Shown here: piece by piece, positions 44,246 through 52,692 of the stretch | Layout: every line of letters starts with the position of its first letter | How positions within the stretch are numbered: position 1 is the first letter of the stretch | The notes under the pieces: model-generated | Databases searched by the model: none | Seen by the model: only the letters and a program-made list of their open reading frames with translations | Told to the model about the DNA's origin: nothing | Made by a program: the position numbers and the translations under genes | Source: Thalassospira profundimaris WP0211 | GTDB lineage: Bacteria > Pseudomonadota > Alphaproteobacteria > Rhodospirillales > Thalassospiraceae | Direction of reading: 5' to 3' | DNA: 64,000 bases | Assembly (NCBI RefSeq): GCF_000300275.1 | Contig: NZ_AMRN01000001.1 | Location: forward strand, 846,771 to 910,770

Positions 44246-45733
44246 TCAGGACAGGGAGATGTGATCGCGGCCGGATGCCTTGGCGGTATAAAGCGCGTTA
44301 TCAACGCGGGCCATCAAGGTATCAAGATCCTCGCCATCGCGATACTCGGTGATGCCGGCACTGATGGTGACCGGAATATGATCACGCCCGAAACGGACCG
44401 GTGCATTGCGGACAGAGTCGGCAAGTTCGCGAGCCTTTGTCATGGCTTCCTTGCGATCTTTTCCGGGGAATAGAACAACAAATTCATCCCCGCCCCAGCG
44501 ACAGATTACGTCGGAGTCCTGCACATTCTGGCGGACCATGGTCAGAACTTCGCGAAGTGCGGCGTCGCCGCCCGGATGGCCATAGCCATCGTTGATTGCC
44601 TTGAAGCCATCAACATCAAAACACATCACCGACAGGGGCGCCTTTTGGCGCTTTGAGGTCTGAACCGCCTGATCAAAGATCATGTCAAAGATCTGACGGT
44701 TAAATGTGCCGGTCAGTTTGTCACGCGATGCCAGTTCTTCGAGGCGCTTCTGATAATTGCGCACGGTCAGGAAGGCGATCAGCCCGACCACAATCGTGAT
44801 CAGCAACGAAATCGCGATATTGATGAAAAGCGTGTTCTGAAGACGCGCATCAGATGAATAGTCACTTTGTTCAACAATGAGAAGCCAGCCGAATTCAGGC
44901 ACCAGGCGGCTGTTGACGAAATAGGTGTGACCGCCATGTTCGTAACTGATCGATGCGCCGGGCGAGGTCAGGATTTTGGTGGATTGGGTACGCATGCCCG
45001 GCCGTTCCTGAAGGCTGTGGGCATCGCCAAAGCCGCTACCGCGTAGCGTGACGTGGCCTTCGGTATCGATGAAATAGATCGTCCGGCCATAGCGTGCCTG
45101 ATAGGTTTCGATCAGATTGGTAACCGAACTGACGGCAAGACCCACACCGGTAATGCCGATGACATTGCCGTCATAATCACGCACCTGATAATTGACAAAG
45201 ATCGACAAGCGCGACCGATCAACCGTGTCATGGTCGATATTGATTTCGTAAGGTTGCTTCCCGTCGCGCGCACGGAAATACCAGCCATCGGCCGGGTCAT
45301 CTTCGCTGACCTGTTTGATCACGCCGGTCGGGTGATAATAGTTCCGGGTCTCTTCAGAGATGAAATAGGCCGTGATCGTATCGTAGCGCGACTGAATTTC
45401 GGCGAGGTACTTGGTGATCCGTTCCGGATCAGTTTCGCCGGAAAGGGCCCAGTCGCGAAAGAACGTATCATGCGCCATCAACGAGGAAATAAAGATCGGC
45501 TGCAGCAGATCGCGCTGGATCTCGGAATAGATATTGTCGCTGGTCAGCGGAAGCGTGCTTTCGGAAATCTGTTCTTCAAGAGAATCCCGGGCGACATAGA
45601 AGCTTACAAAACTCGTGGTCAGAAACCCGACCGCCAGCAGAACGCACAGAATGATCGCGAAGTATAATTTCTTTCCCCACACGGGAAGCTCCCCAAGGAT
45701 AGTCACAAGGCAGGCACCGATGATTGAGCTCAT
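44246..45733 (-). CDS. Membrane diguanylate cyclase with periplasmic Cache sensor
   Basis: A 495-residue protein. TM1 (LYFAIILCVLLAVGFLTTSF) is followed by a dCache-like periplasmic domain (FRARDGKQPYEINI, VNYQVRDYDGNVIGITGVGL), TM2 (INIAISLLITIVVGLIAFL) and a GGDEF domain with an intact active site, WGGDEFVVLF. Upstream of this motif the inhibitory I-site has Gln in place of Arg (QDSD), so product inhibition is probably lost. It makes c-di-GMP in response to an unknown external ligand. The ATG at 45733 is chosen; the frame is open to a GTG at 45781. Confidence 0.93.
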   Translation of the reverse strand: MSSIIGACLVTILGELPVWGKKLYFAIILCVLLAVGFLTTSFVSFYVARDSLEEQISESTLPLTSDNIYSEIQRDLLQPIFISSLMAHDTFFRDWALSGETDPERITKYLAEIQSRYDTITAYFISEETRNYYHPTGVIKQVSEDDPADGWYFRARDGKQPYEINIDHDTVDRSRLSIFVNYQVRDYDGNVIGITGVGLAVSSVTNLIETYQARYGRTIYFIDTEGHVTLRGSGFGDAHSLQERPGMRTQSTKILTSPGASISYEHGGHTYFVNSRLVPEFGWLLIVEQSDYSSDARLQNTLFINIAISLLITIVVGLIAFLTVRNYQKRLEELASRDKLTGTFNRQIFDMIFDQAVQTSKRQKAPLSVMCFDVDGFKAINDGYGHPGGDAALREVLTMVRQNVQDSDVICRWGGDEFVVLFPGKDRKEAMTKARELADSVRNAPVRFGRDHIPVTISAGITEYRDGEDLDTLMARVDNALYTAKASGRDHISLS

Positions 45734-46227
45734 CGTTTTTGATCCGGCTAATCTAAGGGAAACTCCCTTATGTTGCATCACACAAAATCAAAGTCAGGCA
45801 GGTTTACTGCCTTTGAGCGAAATCCAGAGAAGAAATAAAACCTGATAACTCGGTGGAATTCATTTTTGCGATAAATGCAGGGCACTGAAATCATTGAATA
45901 GTTTGCGTAAACTGCAAGAGATTTAATTATGCGCCCGACGACCTGCTGGCGCGTTCCCATAAAATGACGAACGTTCATTAATTTACTAATTTAGCCATAG
46001 GATGTGCGTCGGATTTTCTAAAACACAGCCAAAAACAGATGTGACAGCCGCGTAAAATGGCTGGACATTGTGGCCCCATATGCCAAGAATTTCGCTGCTT
46101 GTGATGAAGGGGGTACATGCAGACCGAATTTTCGGGTATGCAGTGGCTTCCGAAAACAGAACATCAGACGCACTATATGCCGTTTGTCCGGGGGGATTTC
46201 GCGGTGTATGTGCCAAGAGGCGCTTCA
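45734..46227. other. Intergenic region between the cyclase gene and trkH2
   Basis: 494 bases between divergent genes. It holds AT-rich promoter-like sequence and a bulged hairpin at 45788-45816 (TCAAA...GGCAG/CTGCC...TTTGA) in the cyclase leader. The frame of trkH2 is open from 46117 but this part is not counted as coding. Confidence 0.45.
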
Positions 46228-47676
46228 TTGATCGATTTCCGTCCCATTCTTTTCATCGTCGGCATTTTGCTCTGTACGTTGTCGATTGGCATGTTCATTC
46301 CGGCGTTGGTCGACCTTTACTACGGGCAGCGTGACTGGATCGTGTTCTCAGCGGCGTCCTTTGTGTCGCTGTTTGTCGGCGGGGCATTGATCATGATGAA
46401 CCGCATGGACAATCTTAAGATCAATTCACGCCAGGCGTTTATCCTGACCACGCTGAGCTGGCTGGTTCTGACGGCGGCATCGGCGCTGCCATTTGCCTTT
46501 TCCGATCTTGATATGTCCTATACAGACGCGTTTTTCGAAGCGATGTCAGGCATTTCCACCACCGGATCGACCGTGATTGTCGGCCTTGATAGTGCGCCGC
46601 AGGGGATCTTGCTGTGGCGGGCACTGTTGCAGTGGCTTGGCGGGATCGGGATTATCGTGATGGCGATTGCCGTCATGCCGATGCTGCGCGTTGGCGGGAT
46701 GCAGCTGTTCCGCATGGAAAACTCCGACAAATCGGACAAGGCGTTCCCGCGCGCAACCCAGATTGCGATGGGTATCGCGATGCTGTATCTGAGCTTCACG
46801 GGCCTTTGGGCGATTATGCTGTGGTCGGCCGGCATGACGCCATTTGATGCGATTGCGCATGCCATGACGACGATTGCGACCGGCGGATTTTCGACCAAGG
46901 ATGCGTCGATCGGGCATTATGACAGTGCGACGATTGATGTGATCATCACCCTTGGCATGGCGACGGGGGCGTTGCCGTTTATTTTGTATCTGCAGATGCT
47001 GCGCGGACAGGGTCGGGCCTTGTTCCGCGACAGTCAGGTGCGCTGGTTTATCACAATTGCGGTTTCCATCGTTGTCGGCCTCGCGCTTTGGCATTCGGAA
47101 ACCAACAATGTCGATTTCCTTTATGCGCTGCGCTTTACGTCCTTCAATATTGTTTCGGTGATGACCGGTACGGGATATGCCACCACCGATTACGGGCTTT
47201 GGGGCCCGTTTGCGGTGACGGTCTTCTTCTTTGTCATGTTTATTGGCGGCTGTGCGGGATCGACAACCTGCGGGGTGAAGATCTTCCGCCTTCAGGTTCT
47301 GTATGAAATCGCCAAGATCCAGCTTTCGCACATGCTGCGTCCACATGGCGTTTTCATTGCCTATTACAACCGCAAACCGCTTTCGGAAGATGTTACGGAA
47401 TCGGTTCTGAGCTTCTTCTTCCTGTTTGTGTTCTGCTTTGTGGTTCTGGCCGCAGCACTTGGCGCGATGGGGCTTGATTTTATCACCGCAGTCTCGAGTG
47501 CCGGCACAGCGATTGCCAATGTCGGACCGGGACTGGGCCCGATTGTCGGTCCGTCGGGCAACTTTGCGACCCTGCCGGACGGGGCGAAGTGGCTGATGTC
47601 GATTGGCATGCTGATCGGCCGTCTTGAAGTGTTTACCGTGTTGGTTCTGCTGTTCCCGGCCTTCTGGCGCGACTGA
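46228..47676 (+). CDS. trkH: Trk potassium uptake membrane subunit TrkH (paralogue 2)
   Basis: From a TTG at 46228, seven bases after AGAGG, the protein has 482 residues and starts with LIDFRPILFIVGILL, the usual TrkH N-terminus. An ATG at 46117 gives an N-terminal extension without family similarity. Pore loops: SGISTTGSTVI, MTTIATGGFST, MTGTGYATTD and ANVGPGLGP. CAGSTTCGVKIFR replaces the CSGSTSGGFK of paralogue 1. The two paralogues probably differ in K+/Na+ affinity or use, an inference. A terminator follows at 47712. Confidence 0.92.
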   Translation: MIDFRPILFIVGILLCTLSIGMFIPALVDLYYGQRDWIVFSAASFVSLFVGGALIMMNRMDNLKINSRQAFILTTLSWLVLTAASALPFAFSDLDMSYTDAFFEAMSGISTTGSTVIVGLDSAPQGILLWRALLQWLGGIGIIVMAIAVMPMLRVGGMQLFRMENSDKSDKAFPRATQIAMGIAMLYLSFTGLWAIMLWSAGMTPFDAIAHAMTTIATGGFSTKDASIGHYDSATIDVIITLGMATGALPFILYLQMLRGQGRALFRDSQVRWFITIAVSIVVGLALWHSETNNVDFLYALRFTSFNIVSVMTGTGYATTDYGLWGPFAVTVFFFVMFIGGCAGSTTCGVKIFRLQVLYEIAKIQLSHMLRPHGVFIAYYNRKPLSEDVTESVLSFFFLFVFCFVVLAAALGAMGLDFITAVSSAGTAIANVGPGLGPIVGPSGNFATLPDGAKWLMSIGMLIGRLEVFTVLVLLFPAFWRD

Positions 47677-47711
47677 TCGAAACCCAGGATATTTATCACC
47701 GAATTTTCCGG

Positions 47712-47743
47712 CACCCGCAGGTGATGCTTGCGGGTGTTTTTTT
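47712..47743 (+). terminator. Terminator of trkH2
   Basis: Stem CACCCGCA/TGCGGGTG (47712-47719, 47729-47736), 9-base loop, followed by seven T. Confidence 0.88.
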
Positions 47744-47749
47744 GTCTTA

Positions 47750-47798
47750 TTGACAGAATAGGACAATTGACCTAATTTCGGGGTTGGGACATTTGTCC
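47750..47798 (+). promoter_or_regulatory. Promoter and twin operators of the tetR-yciI-tag operon
   Basis: TTGACA (47750-47755) and TAATTT (47773-47778) are 17 bases apart. The near-palindrome GGACAATTGACC (47761-47772) fills this spacer. The perfect palindrome GGACATTTGTCC (47787-47798) lies just downstream; the centres are 26 bases apart. This is a typical TetR autorepression layout. Confidence 0.65.
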
Positions 47799-47831
47799 TA
47801 ATTCTTGGTCGATCGGGCGGCATATCGGAAA

Positions 47832-48413
47832 ATGGCAGCAGAAACACGAGAACGGATTGTCGAGGCAGCAGACCTGCTGTTTTACCAGCACGGGTTCGAG
47901 GCAACATCGTTTGCCGATATCGCAGCCACCGTCGGCATATCGCGCGGCAACTTTTACCACCACTTCAAGACCAAGGATGACATCCTTGATGGTGTGATCA
48001 ATCGCCGCCTTGCCAATACCGAGCAGATGCTTGATCGCTGGGAAATTGCCGGATCAGACCCGGCGGAGCGTATTCGAAGTTTCATCCATATCCTGATCGT
48101 CAATGGCGAGAAAATCCGAAAATACGGCTGCCCGGTGGGTACGTTGTCGTCAGAACTGGCGAAACTGAACCACGCGGCAAAAAGCGATGCCGCGGCGCTG
48201 TTTACCCTGTTTCGCAGTTGGTTGTGCCGTCAGTTCGAACGGTTGGGTTTTGGCGACAAATCCGATGAATTGGCCATGCATATCCTTGGCCGAAGTCAAG
48301 GTGTGGCGACCCTTGCCAATGCGTTTGATGATGACCGGTTCTTGCATCATGAGGTCGATCTGATGTGCGCCTGGTTGGACGATCAGATTGCCGATCTTGC
48401 CCGCAAAAAATAA
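47832..48413 (+). CDS. TetR family transcriptional regulator
   Basis: A 193-residue TetR-type repressor. The HTH is at the N-terminus (ADLLFYQHGFEATSFADIAA, TVGISRGNFYHHFKTKDDIL). The ligand domain has a Cys in KYGCPVGTLSSELAKL. The ATG at 47832 is used; a TTG at 47805 is in frame but gives nine unrelated residues. It is the first gene of an operon with yciI and tag and likely represses it through the palindromes at 47761 and 47787. Confidence 0.9.
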   Translation: MAAETRERIVEAADLLFYQHGFEATSFADIAATVGISRGNFYHHFKTKDDILDGVINRRLANTEQMLDRWEIAGSDPAERIRSFIHILIVNGEKIRKYGCPVGTLSSELAKLNHAAKSDAAALFTLFRSWLCRQFERLGFGDKSDELAMHILGRSQGVATLANAFDDDRFLHHEVDLMCAWLDDQIADLARKK

Positions 48414-48432
48414 TCCAGACAGGGAGTAGACG

Positions 48433-48720
48433 ATGTTTGCGATCTTTTTAAAATTTGCCGAAAACCGCCCAAAGGCCCCGGAATTCGTGGACGCGCACAA
48501 AGCGTGGATCAAGCAGGGCTTTGATGATGGTGTTTTTCTGATGGTCGGCAGCCTGCAACCCAATATGGGCGGTGCGGTTCTGGCCCATGGTGTGTCACGC
48601 GACGAGATTGAAACCCGCGTGAACGAAGATCCGTTCGTTGTCGAAGGGATCGTTAGCGCCGAGATTCTGGAAATCTCGCCCGCGCGTGCCGATCAACGTC
48701 TTGATTTCCTGATGGCCTGA
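48433..48720 (+). CDS. YciI family protein
   Basis: A 95-residue YciI-like protein of the ferredoxin-like dimeric alpha/beta barrel type. It has MFAIFLKFAENRPKAPEFVD, HKAWIKQGFDDGVFLMVGSL, the His-less core ending in EDPFVVEGIVSAEILEI. Family members are small and the activity is uncertain. It follows tetR by 19 bases and precedes tag by 3 bases, so it belongs to the same operon. Confidence 0.88.
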   Translation: MFAIFLKFAENRPKAPEFVDAHKAWIKQGFDDGVFLMVGSLQPNMGGAVLAHGVSRDEIETRVNEDPFVVEGIVSAEILEISPARADQRLDFLMA

Positions 48721-48723
48721 GCA

Positions 48724-49332
48724 ATGAGCAAAACAACAATCGGAACGGATGGAAAATGCCGGTGCGCCTGGTGTGATGCGGCGCCGGAATTTAACGCCTA
48801 TCATGACACGGAATGGGGTTTTCCGGTGACCGATGACATCCGGCTGTTTGAGAAAATCTGTCTTGAGGGATTCCAGTCGGGATTAAGCTGGCGCACGATC
48901 CTGACCAAGCGCGAAAATTTCCGCAAAGCCTTTGCCGGTTTTGATTTTCACAAGGTCGCGCAGTTTGATGATGCGGATGTCAAACGACTGCTTGGTGATG
49001 CCGGGATCATCCGCCATCGCGGCAAGATCGAGGCATCCATTAACAATGCCAAACGGGCCTGCGAGATGGTGGCCGAGGAAGGGTCACTTGCCGCCTATTT
49101 CTGGCGGTTTGAACCGAAACCGGATGAAGTGGACCCGCCACAATCGATGTCGACGTCGCCGACGTCCGTTGCCCTTTCCAAGGATCTCAAAAAACGCGGT
49201 TGGAAGTTCGTCGGACCGACCACGGTGTTTGCGTTCATGCAGGCGATGGGCTTGATCAATGATCACGCGCAAGGATGCTTTTTGCGCCAACAGATTGACG
49301 ACATGCGTGCCTCATTGGTCCGCCCAAGCTGA
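48724..49332 (+). CDS. tag: DNA-3-methyladenine glycosylase I
   Basis: Base-excision repair enzyme that removes 3-methyladenine from alkylated DNA. The 202 residues have the zinc site (C14 in CRCAWC, H27 in AYHDTEWG, and a late His and Cys in NDHAQGCF), LFEKICLEGFQSGLSWRTIL, and GWKFVGPTTVFAFMQAMG. It is the last gene of the tetR-yciI-tag operon and ends in a strong terminator. TetR control suggests induction by an alkylating or electrophilic compound, an inference. Confidence 0.96.
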   Translation: MSKTTIGTDGKCRCAWCDAAPEFNAYHDTEWGFPVTDDIRLFEKICLEGFQSGLSWRTILTKRENFRKAFAGFDFHKVAQFDDADVKRLLGDAGIIRHRGKIEASINNAKRACEMVAEEGSLAAYFWRFEPKPDEVDPPQSMSTSPTSVALSKDLKKRGWKFVGPTTVFAFMQAMGLINDHAQGCFLRQQIDDMRASLVRPS

Positions 49333-49343
49333 TGTGATGTCAA

Positions 49344-49380
49344 AAAAACACCCCTTGTCCAAATCTGGACAAGGGGTTTT
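49344..49380 (+). terminator. Terminator of the tetR-yciI-tag operon
   Basis: Stem CCCCTTGTCC/GGACAAGGGG, 6-base loop, T4 after it and an A-run before it. Confidence 0.9.
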
Positions 49381-49620
49381 GAGGGCGGGGACCGTTTCAG
49401 ATCCCCTGATGATAATCCGGCAAGGATTATGGGGTCTTCGACATGCGGTCTCACTTGAGGTGCCAACGTCAAGGGAGGGTGCAACAGGGGTAGGAAGGCT
49501 TCAAAAGAATACGGTGCACACTCAAGCGAGTTTGGCGATACCGAACTTTGGGTCAGGAGCGGATCGGGGATCGGGATCAAGTCCGGCATCGCCATAACCC
49601 AAGGTCGCAAATGCTGATCA
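49381..49620. other. Structured intergenic block between tag and the histidine kinase
   Basis: 240 bases bounded by the tag terminator and the histidine kinase terminator. It contains a long bulged hairpin 49388-49452 (GGGACCG/CGGTCTC outside, ATAATCC-GGCAA-GGATTAT inside), CTTGAG (49454) facing CTCAAG (49521), and GGCGAT (49534) facing ATCGCC (49588). No gene explains it. It could be a small RNA; I find no convincing promoter for one. Confidence 0.5.
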
Positions 49621-49635
49621 AAAGATAAAATCGAA

Positions 49636-49667
49636 TATAAAATAAAAATAGATAGAAAAAATCTATC
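49636..49667 (-). terminator. AT-rich terminator of the histidine kinase gene
   Basis: Minus-strand stem GATAGA/TCTATC with a T-only loop, followed by TATTTTTATTTT. It lies about 36 bases past the histidine kinase stop. Confidence 0.6.
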
Positions 49668-49702
49668 GATCAGATGCGCTGCAGCACATGAATGCCGCGA
49701 AA

Positions 49703-51184
49703 TCAGTTACCAAGTGGCAATTTGACTGTGAAAACAGCACCATCCGGCCCTGTTGCAGTGAGGCGAAGTTCACCGTTATGGGTGCTGATCAGTTCGCGTG
49801 CGATGGCAAGGCCAAGTCCGGTGCCGCCTTGCCGCCCGCTGCCGGCAAACGGGACGAACAGGTTCTTGATTGCCTTTTCGGGCAATCCCGGCCCGTTGTC
49901 GGCTATGAAAACTTCAATAGAGCGGCGGGGTCTTGCCGATTCGTCACCCTTTTCAGGTTCGGTTTGAATTTTGTGACTGAGGGTGACGGTGGTCGCCCCG
50001 GCCTCCAGCGGGTTGCGCATCAGGTTGCTGAAGGCGCGAAACAGCATGTCATAGTCGGCTTCAAGCATGACATCGTCAGGCAGGTCGATCTCAATGCGCG
50101 CCGGGCAGGGTTCAATGGCCGCAGGTGCTTCACCCATGCCGCCATCAAGCAACGGTTCGCATTTTTGCAGCAAGATCTGATCGCGGATTTCCTCGATCAG
50201 TTCAATCAGGGTGAAGGTTGCCAGATCGCGCGGCGGCGGGGTTTCGCGGGCAAAGGACAGGGTTTGTTCGCTGATATAAACCGCACGTTCCATCGATGAC
50301 AACAGGCGCGGCACCACGGCACGGACTTCGTCATCTTCACTTTTTGCAAGCTGTTCTGTCATCAGCATCGAGGTCGCCAGTGCATTACGCAGATCATGGC
50401 TGATTTTGGTGGCGGCCGTGCCAAGGGCAGCAAGTCGGCGACGCTGATTGAGCATCGCCTGAATGTCTTGCTGCATCATGGCGAGTTCCTGGCGGGCAAC
50501 ACCAATTTCATCATCACGTTCGCCCGGATTGATCAGCGATGCCTTGTCCTGCGGATCTTCGCGAAAACGGATCATATCGCTGGTCAGGGTGCGCATCGGG
50601 CGCACCAACAACCGGTTGAGCGCGAAATAGACAAGCCCGGCTGTAAAGAACGAAATCATGAGTGACAGGCCAAACACCCGCCAACCGAAATTACGCATCG
50701 CCTCGGTCAGGCGGTCTTCATGCACAAGGACTTCGATCTCGAAATCCGGCGCCATGGAGGGCATGCCGACCACGCGCAATACCCGGTTTTCGGTCTGGGA
50801 AAGTGTTGCCAGCCCCTCCATCAAGGCCATCGGGATCGAGAAATCGCTCAGATTGACGTCCTTGTCGACCTTGGCTGGCATATCATCGCGTTGTAGCAGC
50901 AATTTACGATCTTCGCGGCGCAGGATGACCGCCTCGATCCCGGCATTGGACAGAAGTTCGCGTTCAAGATCATCGGGGATCATTTGATCGGGGGTGGCCT
51001 CAAGGGCAAGCGCCGCAAGGTAGCCTGAATCAAGGTGTGCCTTTAACCAGTCAATCCGAAAGCGCGCGACGGAGGGGGCAAAGACAAACACCTCGGCAAG
51101 CATCACAAAGCTTACCGTCAGCACCAGAAGGCGCGCGGAAAGCGATTTGGCCCATGGGGGCAATTTCAGATGCCGGTTATTCAT
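49703..51184 (-). CDS. Membrane sensor histidine kinase (orphan)
   Basis: A 493-residue kinase. TM1 (LLVLTVSFVMLAEVFVF), a periplasmic domain of about 130 residues, TM2 (VFGLSLMISFFTAGLVYF), then HAMP and a HisKA helix with the phospho-His in TKISHDLRNALAT. The ATPase domain has the N box FSNLMRNPLEAG, G1 DNGPGLPE, and G2 GGTGLGLAI. No response regulator gene is adjacent, so its partner is encoded elsewhere. The signal is unknown. Confidence 0.92.
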   Translation of the reverse strand: MNNRHLKLPPWAKSLSARLLVLTVSFVMLAEVFVFAPSVARFRIDWLKAHLDSGYLAALALEATPDQMIPDDLERELLSNAGIEAVILRREDRKLLLQRDDMPAKVDKDVNLSDFSIPMALMEGLATLSQTENRVLRVVGMPSMAPDFEIEVLVHEDRLTEAMRNFGWRVFGLSLMISFFTAGLVYFALNRLLVRPMRTLTSDMIRFREDPQDKASLINPGERDDEIGVARQELAMMQQDIQAMLNQRRRLAALGTAATKISHDLRNALATSMLMTEQLAKSEDDEVRAVVPRLLSSMERAVYISEQTLSFARETPPPRDLATFTLIELIEEIRDQILLQKCEPLLDGGMGEAPAAIEPCPARIEIDLPDDVMLEADYDMLFRAFSNLMRNPLEAGATTVTLSHKIQTEPEKGDESARPRRSIEVFIADNGPGLPEKAIKNLFVPFAGSGRQGGTGLGLAIARELISTHNGELRLTATGPDGAVFTVKLPLGN

Positions 51185-51264
51185 TAAATGATGTTAGGCC
51201 GATAAAACGAAAAAAGTACAGCAATACAGATGCTTGTTTTCCTGCGCGATGGCAAGCAAGCCGC

Positions 51265-52692
51265 TTATGCGAACCTCAGCAGGAAACGTACAAGCTTGCG
51301 GGTTTTTTCGCCAAACAGGCTGGGCGTATACCAGGCCCCGGCGACGCGTTTGGAAAGTTCGCCCAGGGTCGGGTAAGGCGCGATCATGCCCGCAATCGCG
51401 CCGATCTTGATCTTCTTGCTGATGGCCAGTGACCAGACACCGATCAGTTCACCCGCCTGCCGTCCGACGATGGCAGCCCCCAGAATCCGGCCGTTTGGTT
51501 TGGTGATGACCTTGATGAAGCCTTCGGTTTCGACCTCTGCCCGGGCGCGGTCATTTTCGGCGTAATCCCAGGTCACAACGCGGATGTCATCGCCATATTG
51601 TTCGCGGGCAGCCTTTTCGGTCAGACCGACCTGTGCCAGTTCCGGGTTGGTGTAGGTCACCCATGGCACGGCACTGTGATCGACCTTGGCCGGAAGACGG
51701 AACAGCGCATTGCGAATGACGATGCCTGCGTCATATCCCGCCATATGGGTAAATTGCAGGCCGCCGTTGATATCGCCAATGGCAAAGACCTTTTTGTTTG
51801 ATGTCCGCAATCGCGCATCGACGGAAATACCGCGGTCGGTAAATTCAATACCGGCATCCTTCAGGCCGAGATTCTCGACATTGGGTTTGCGTCCGGTTGC
51901 CAGCAACAGGTGGCTGCCCTCCAAGGTAATCTCGATACCCTGATGTTCGATCACGACCCTGATTTGGTCATTCACATCAAGGATTTCCTTGGTTTTTGCC
52001 CCTTCATAAAGGCTGATGCCATCGGCCTTGATGCGGTCGCGAACAACAGCCACCAGATCCGGATCGTCCTTGGGCAGGATGGTGCCCATTTCAATCACGG
52101 TGACCTTCGCACCCAACTGATGATGGGCCTGCGCCATTTCCAGACCAATGGGGCCGCCACCGATGATGATCAGATGTTCGGGGCGGACCCGATTTTCAAA
52201 AATGGTTTCATTGGTGAAATAGCAAACGGTCTCAAGCCCCGGGATCGGCGGTACGGCCGCACGCGATCCGGTGGCGATGACAAAGCGTTTGGCCTTGATT
52301 GTGGTGTCACCGGCAACGACTTCACCCGGACCGGCAAACCGGGCTTCGGCCTGAATGACGGTGCAGCCGAGTTCTTCGAACCGTTCGACCGAGTCATGGG
52401 GCGCGATGCCGGCGATCACGGAATGAACATGGTCTATTGCCCGGCCAAAGTCGATTTCCACCGGCCCGGTCGATACGCCAAACCGTGAAGCCCTGCGTGC
52501 ATTTTCCGCGGCATGGCCAGCCGCCAGCAGGGCCTTGGACGGAACACAGCCGGTATTAAGGCAATCACCGCCCATCTTGCCCTTTTCAATCAGGACAACC
52601 TTTGCGCCCATCTGAACCGCACCGGCGGCAACGGAAAGGCCGCCGGATCCGGCCCCGATGACACAAATATCGGTCGTGATGATCTTATTCAT
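51265..52692 (-). CDS. MerA/LpdA-like FAD-dependent disulfide oxidoreductase
   Basis: A 475-residue flavoprotein. FAD site ICVIGAGSGGLSVAAGAVQM, redox Cys pair C44/C49 in GGDCLNTGCVPSK, NAD(P)H site LIIIGGGPIGLEMAQ, and FAD motif VFAIGDINGG. In the C-terminal dimer region the usual HxHPTLSE is APYPTLGE, with Tyr in place of the catalytic His. That change is shared with mercuric-reductase-like enzymes. The MerA-specific C-terminal Cys pair is missing, so mercury reduction is not supported. Its ATG overlaps the TVP38 gene stop by 8 bases (ATGAATAA). The coupling suggests a joint role with that membrane protein. Confidence 0.92.
   Translation of the reverse strand: MNKIITTDICVIGAGSGGLSVAAGAVQMGAKVVLIEKGKMGGDCLNTGCVPSKALLAAGHAAENARRASRFGVSTGPVEIDFGRAIDHVHSVIAGIAPHDSVERFEELGCTVIQAEARFAGPGEVVAGDTTIKAKRFVIATGSRAAVPPIPGLETVCYFTNETIFENRVRPEHLIIIGGGPIGLEMAQAHHQLGAKVTVIEMGTILPKDDPDLVAVVRDRIKADGISLYEGAKTKEILDVNDQIRVVIEHQGIEITLEGSHLLLATGRKPNVENLGLKDAGIEFTDRGISVDARLRTSNKKVFAIGDINGGLQFTHMAGYDAGIVIRNALFRLPAKVDHSAVPWVTYTNPELAQVGLTEKAAREQYGDDIRVVTWDYAENDRARAEVETEGFIKVITKPNGRILGAAIVGRQAGELIGVWSLAISKKIKIGAIAGMIAPYPTLGELSKRVAGAWYTPSLFGEKTRKLVRFLLRFA

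Noticed and set aside
46546..47907. Open frame of 453 codons opposite trkH2
   Set aside because: Antisense shadow; very Arg/His/Gln-rich and runs through the trkH2 terminator and the tetR operators.
49381..49620. 6S RNA
   Set aside because: The long hairpin shape is suggestive, but the expected closing stem and central bubble sequences are not recognised and the neighbouring genes are not the usual ones.
51265..52692. Naming the flavoprotein merA
   Set aside because: The C-terminal Cys pair and the N-terminal HMA-type domain of mercuric reductases are missing and no mer genes are nearby.
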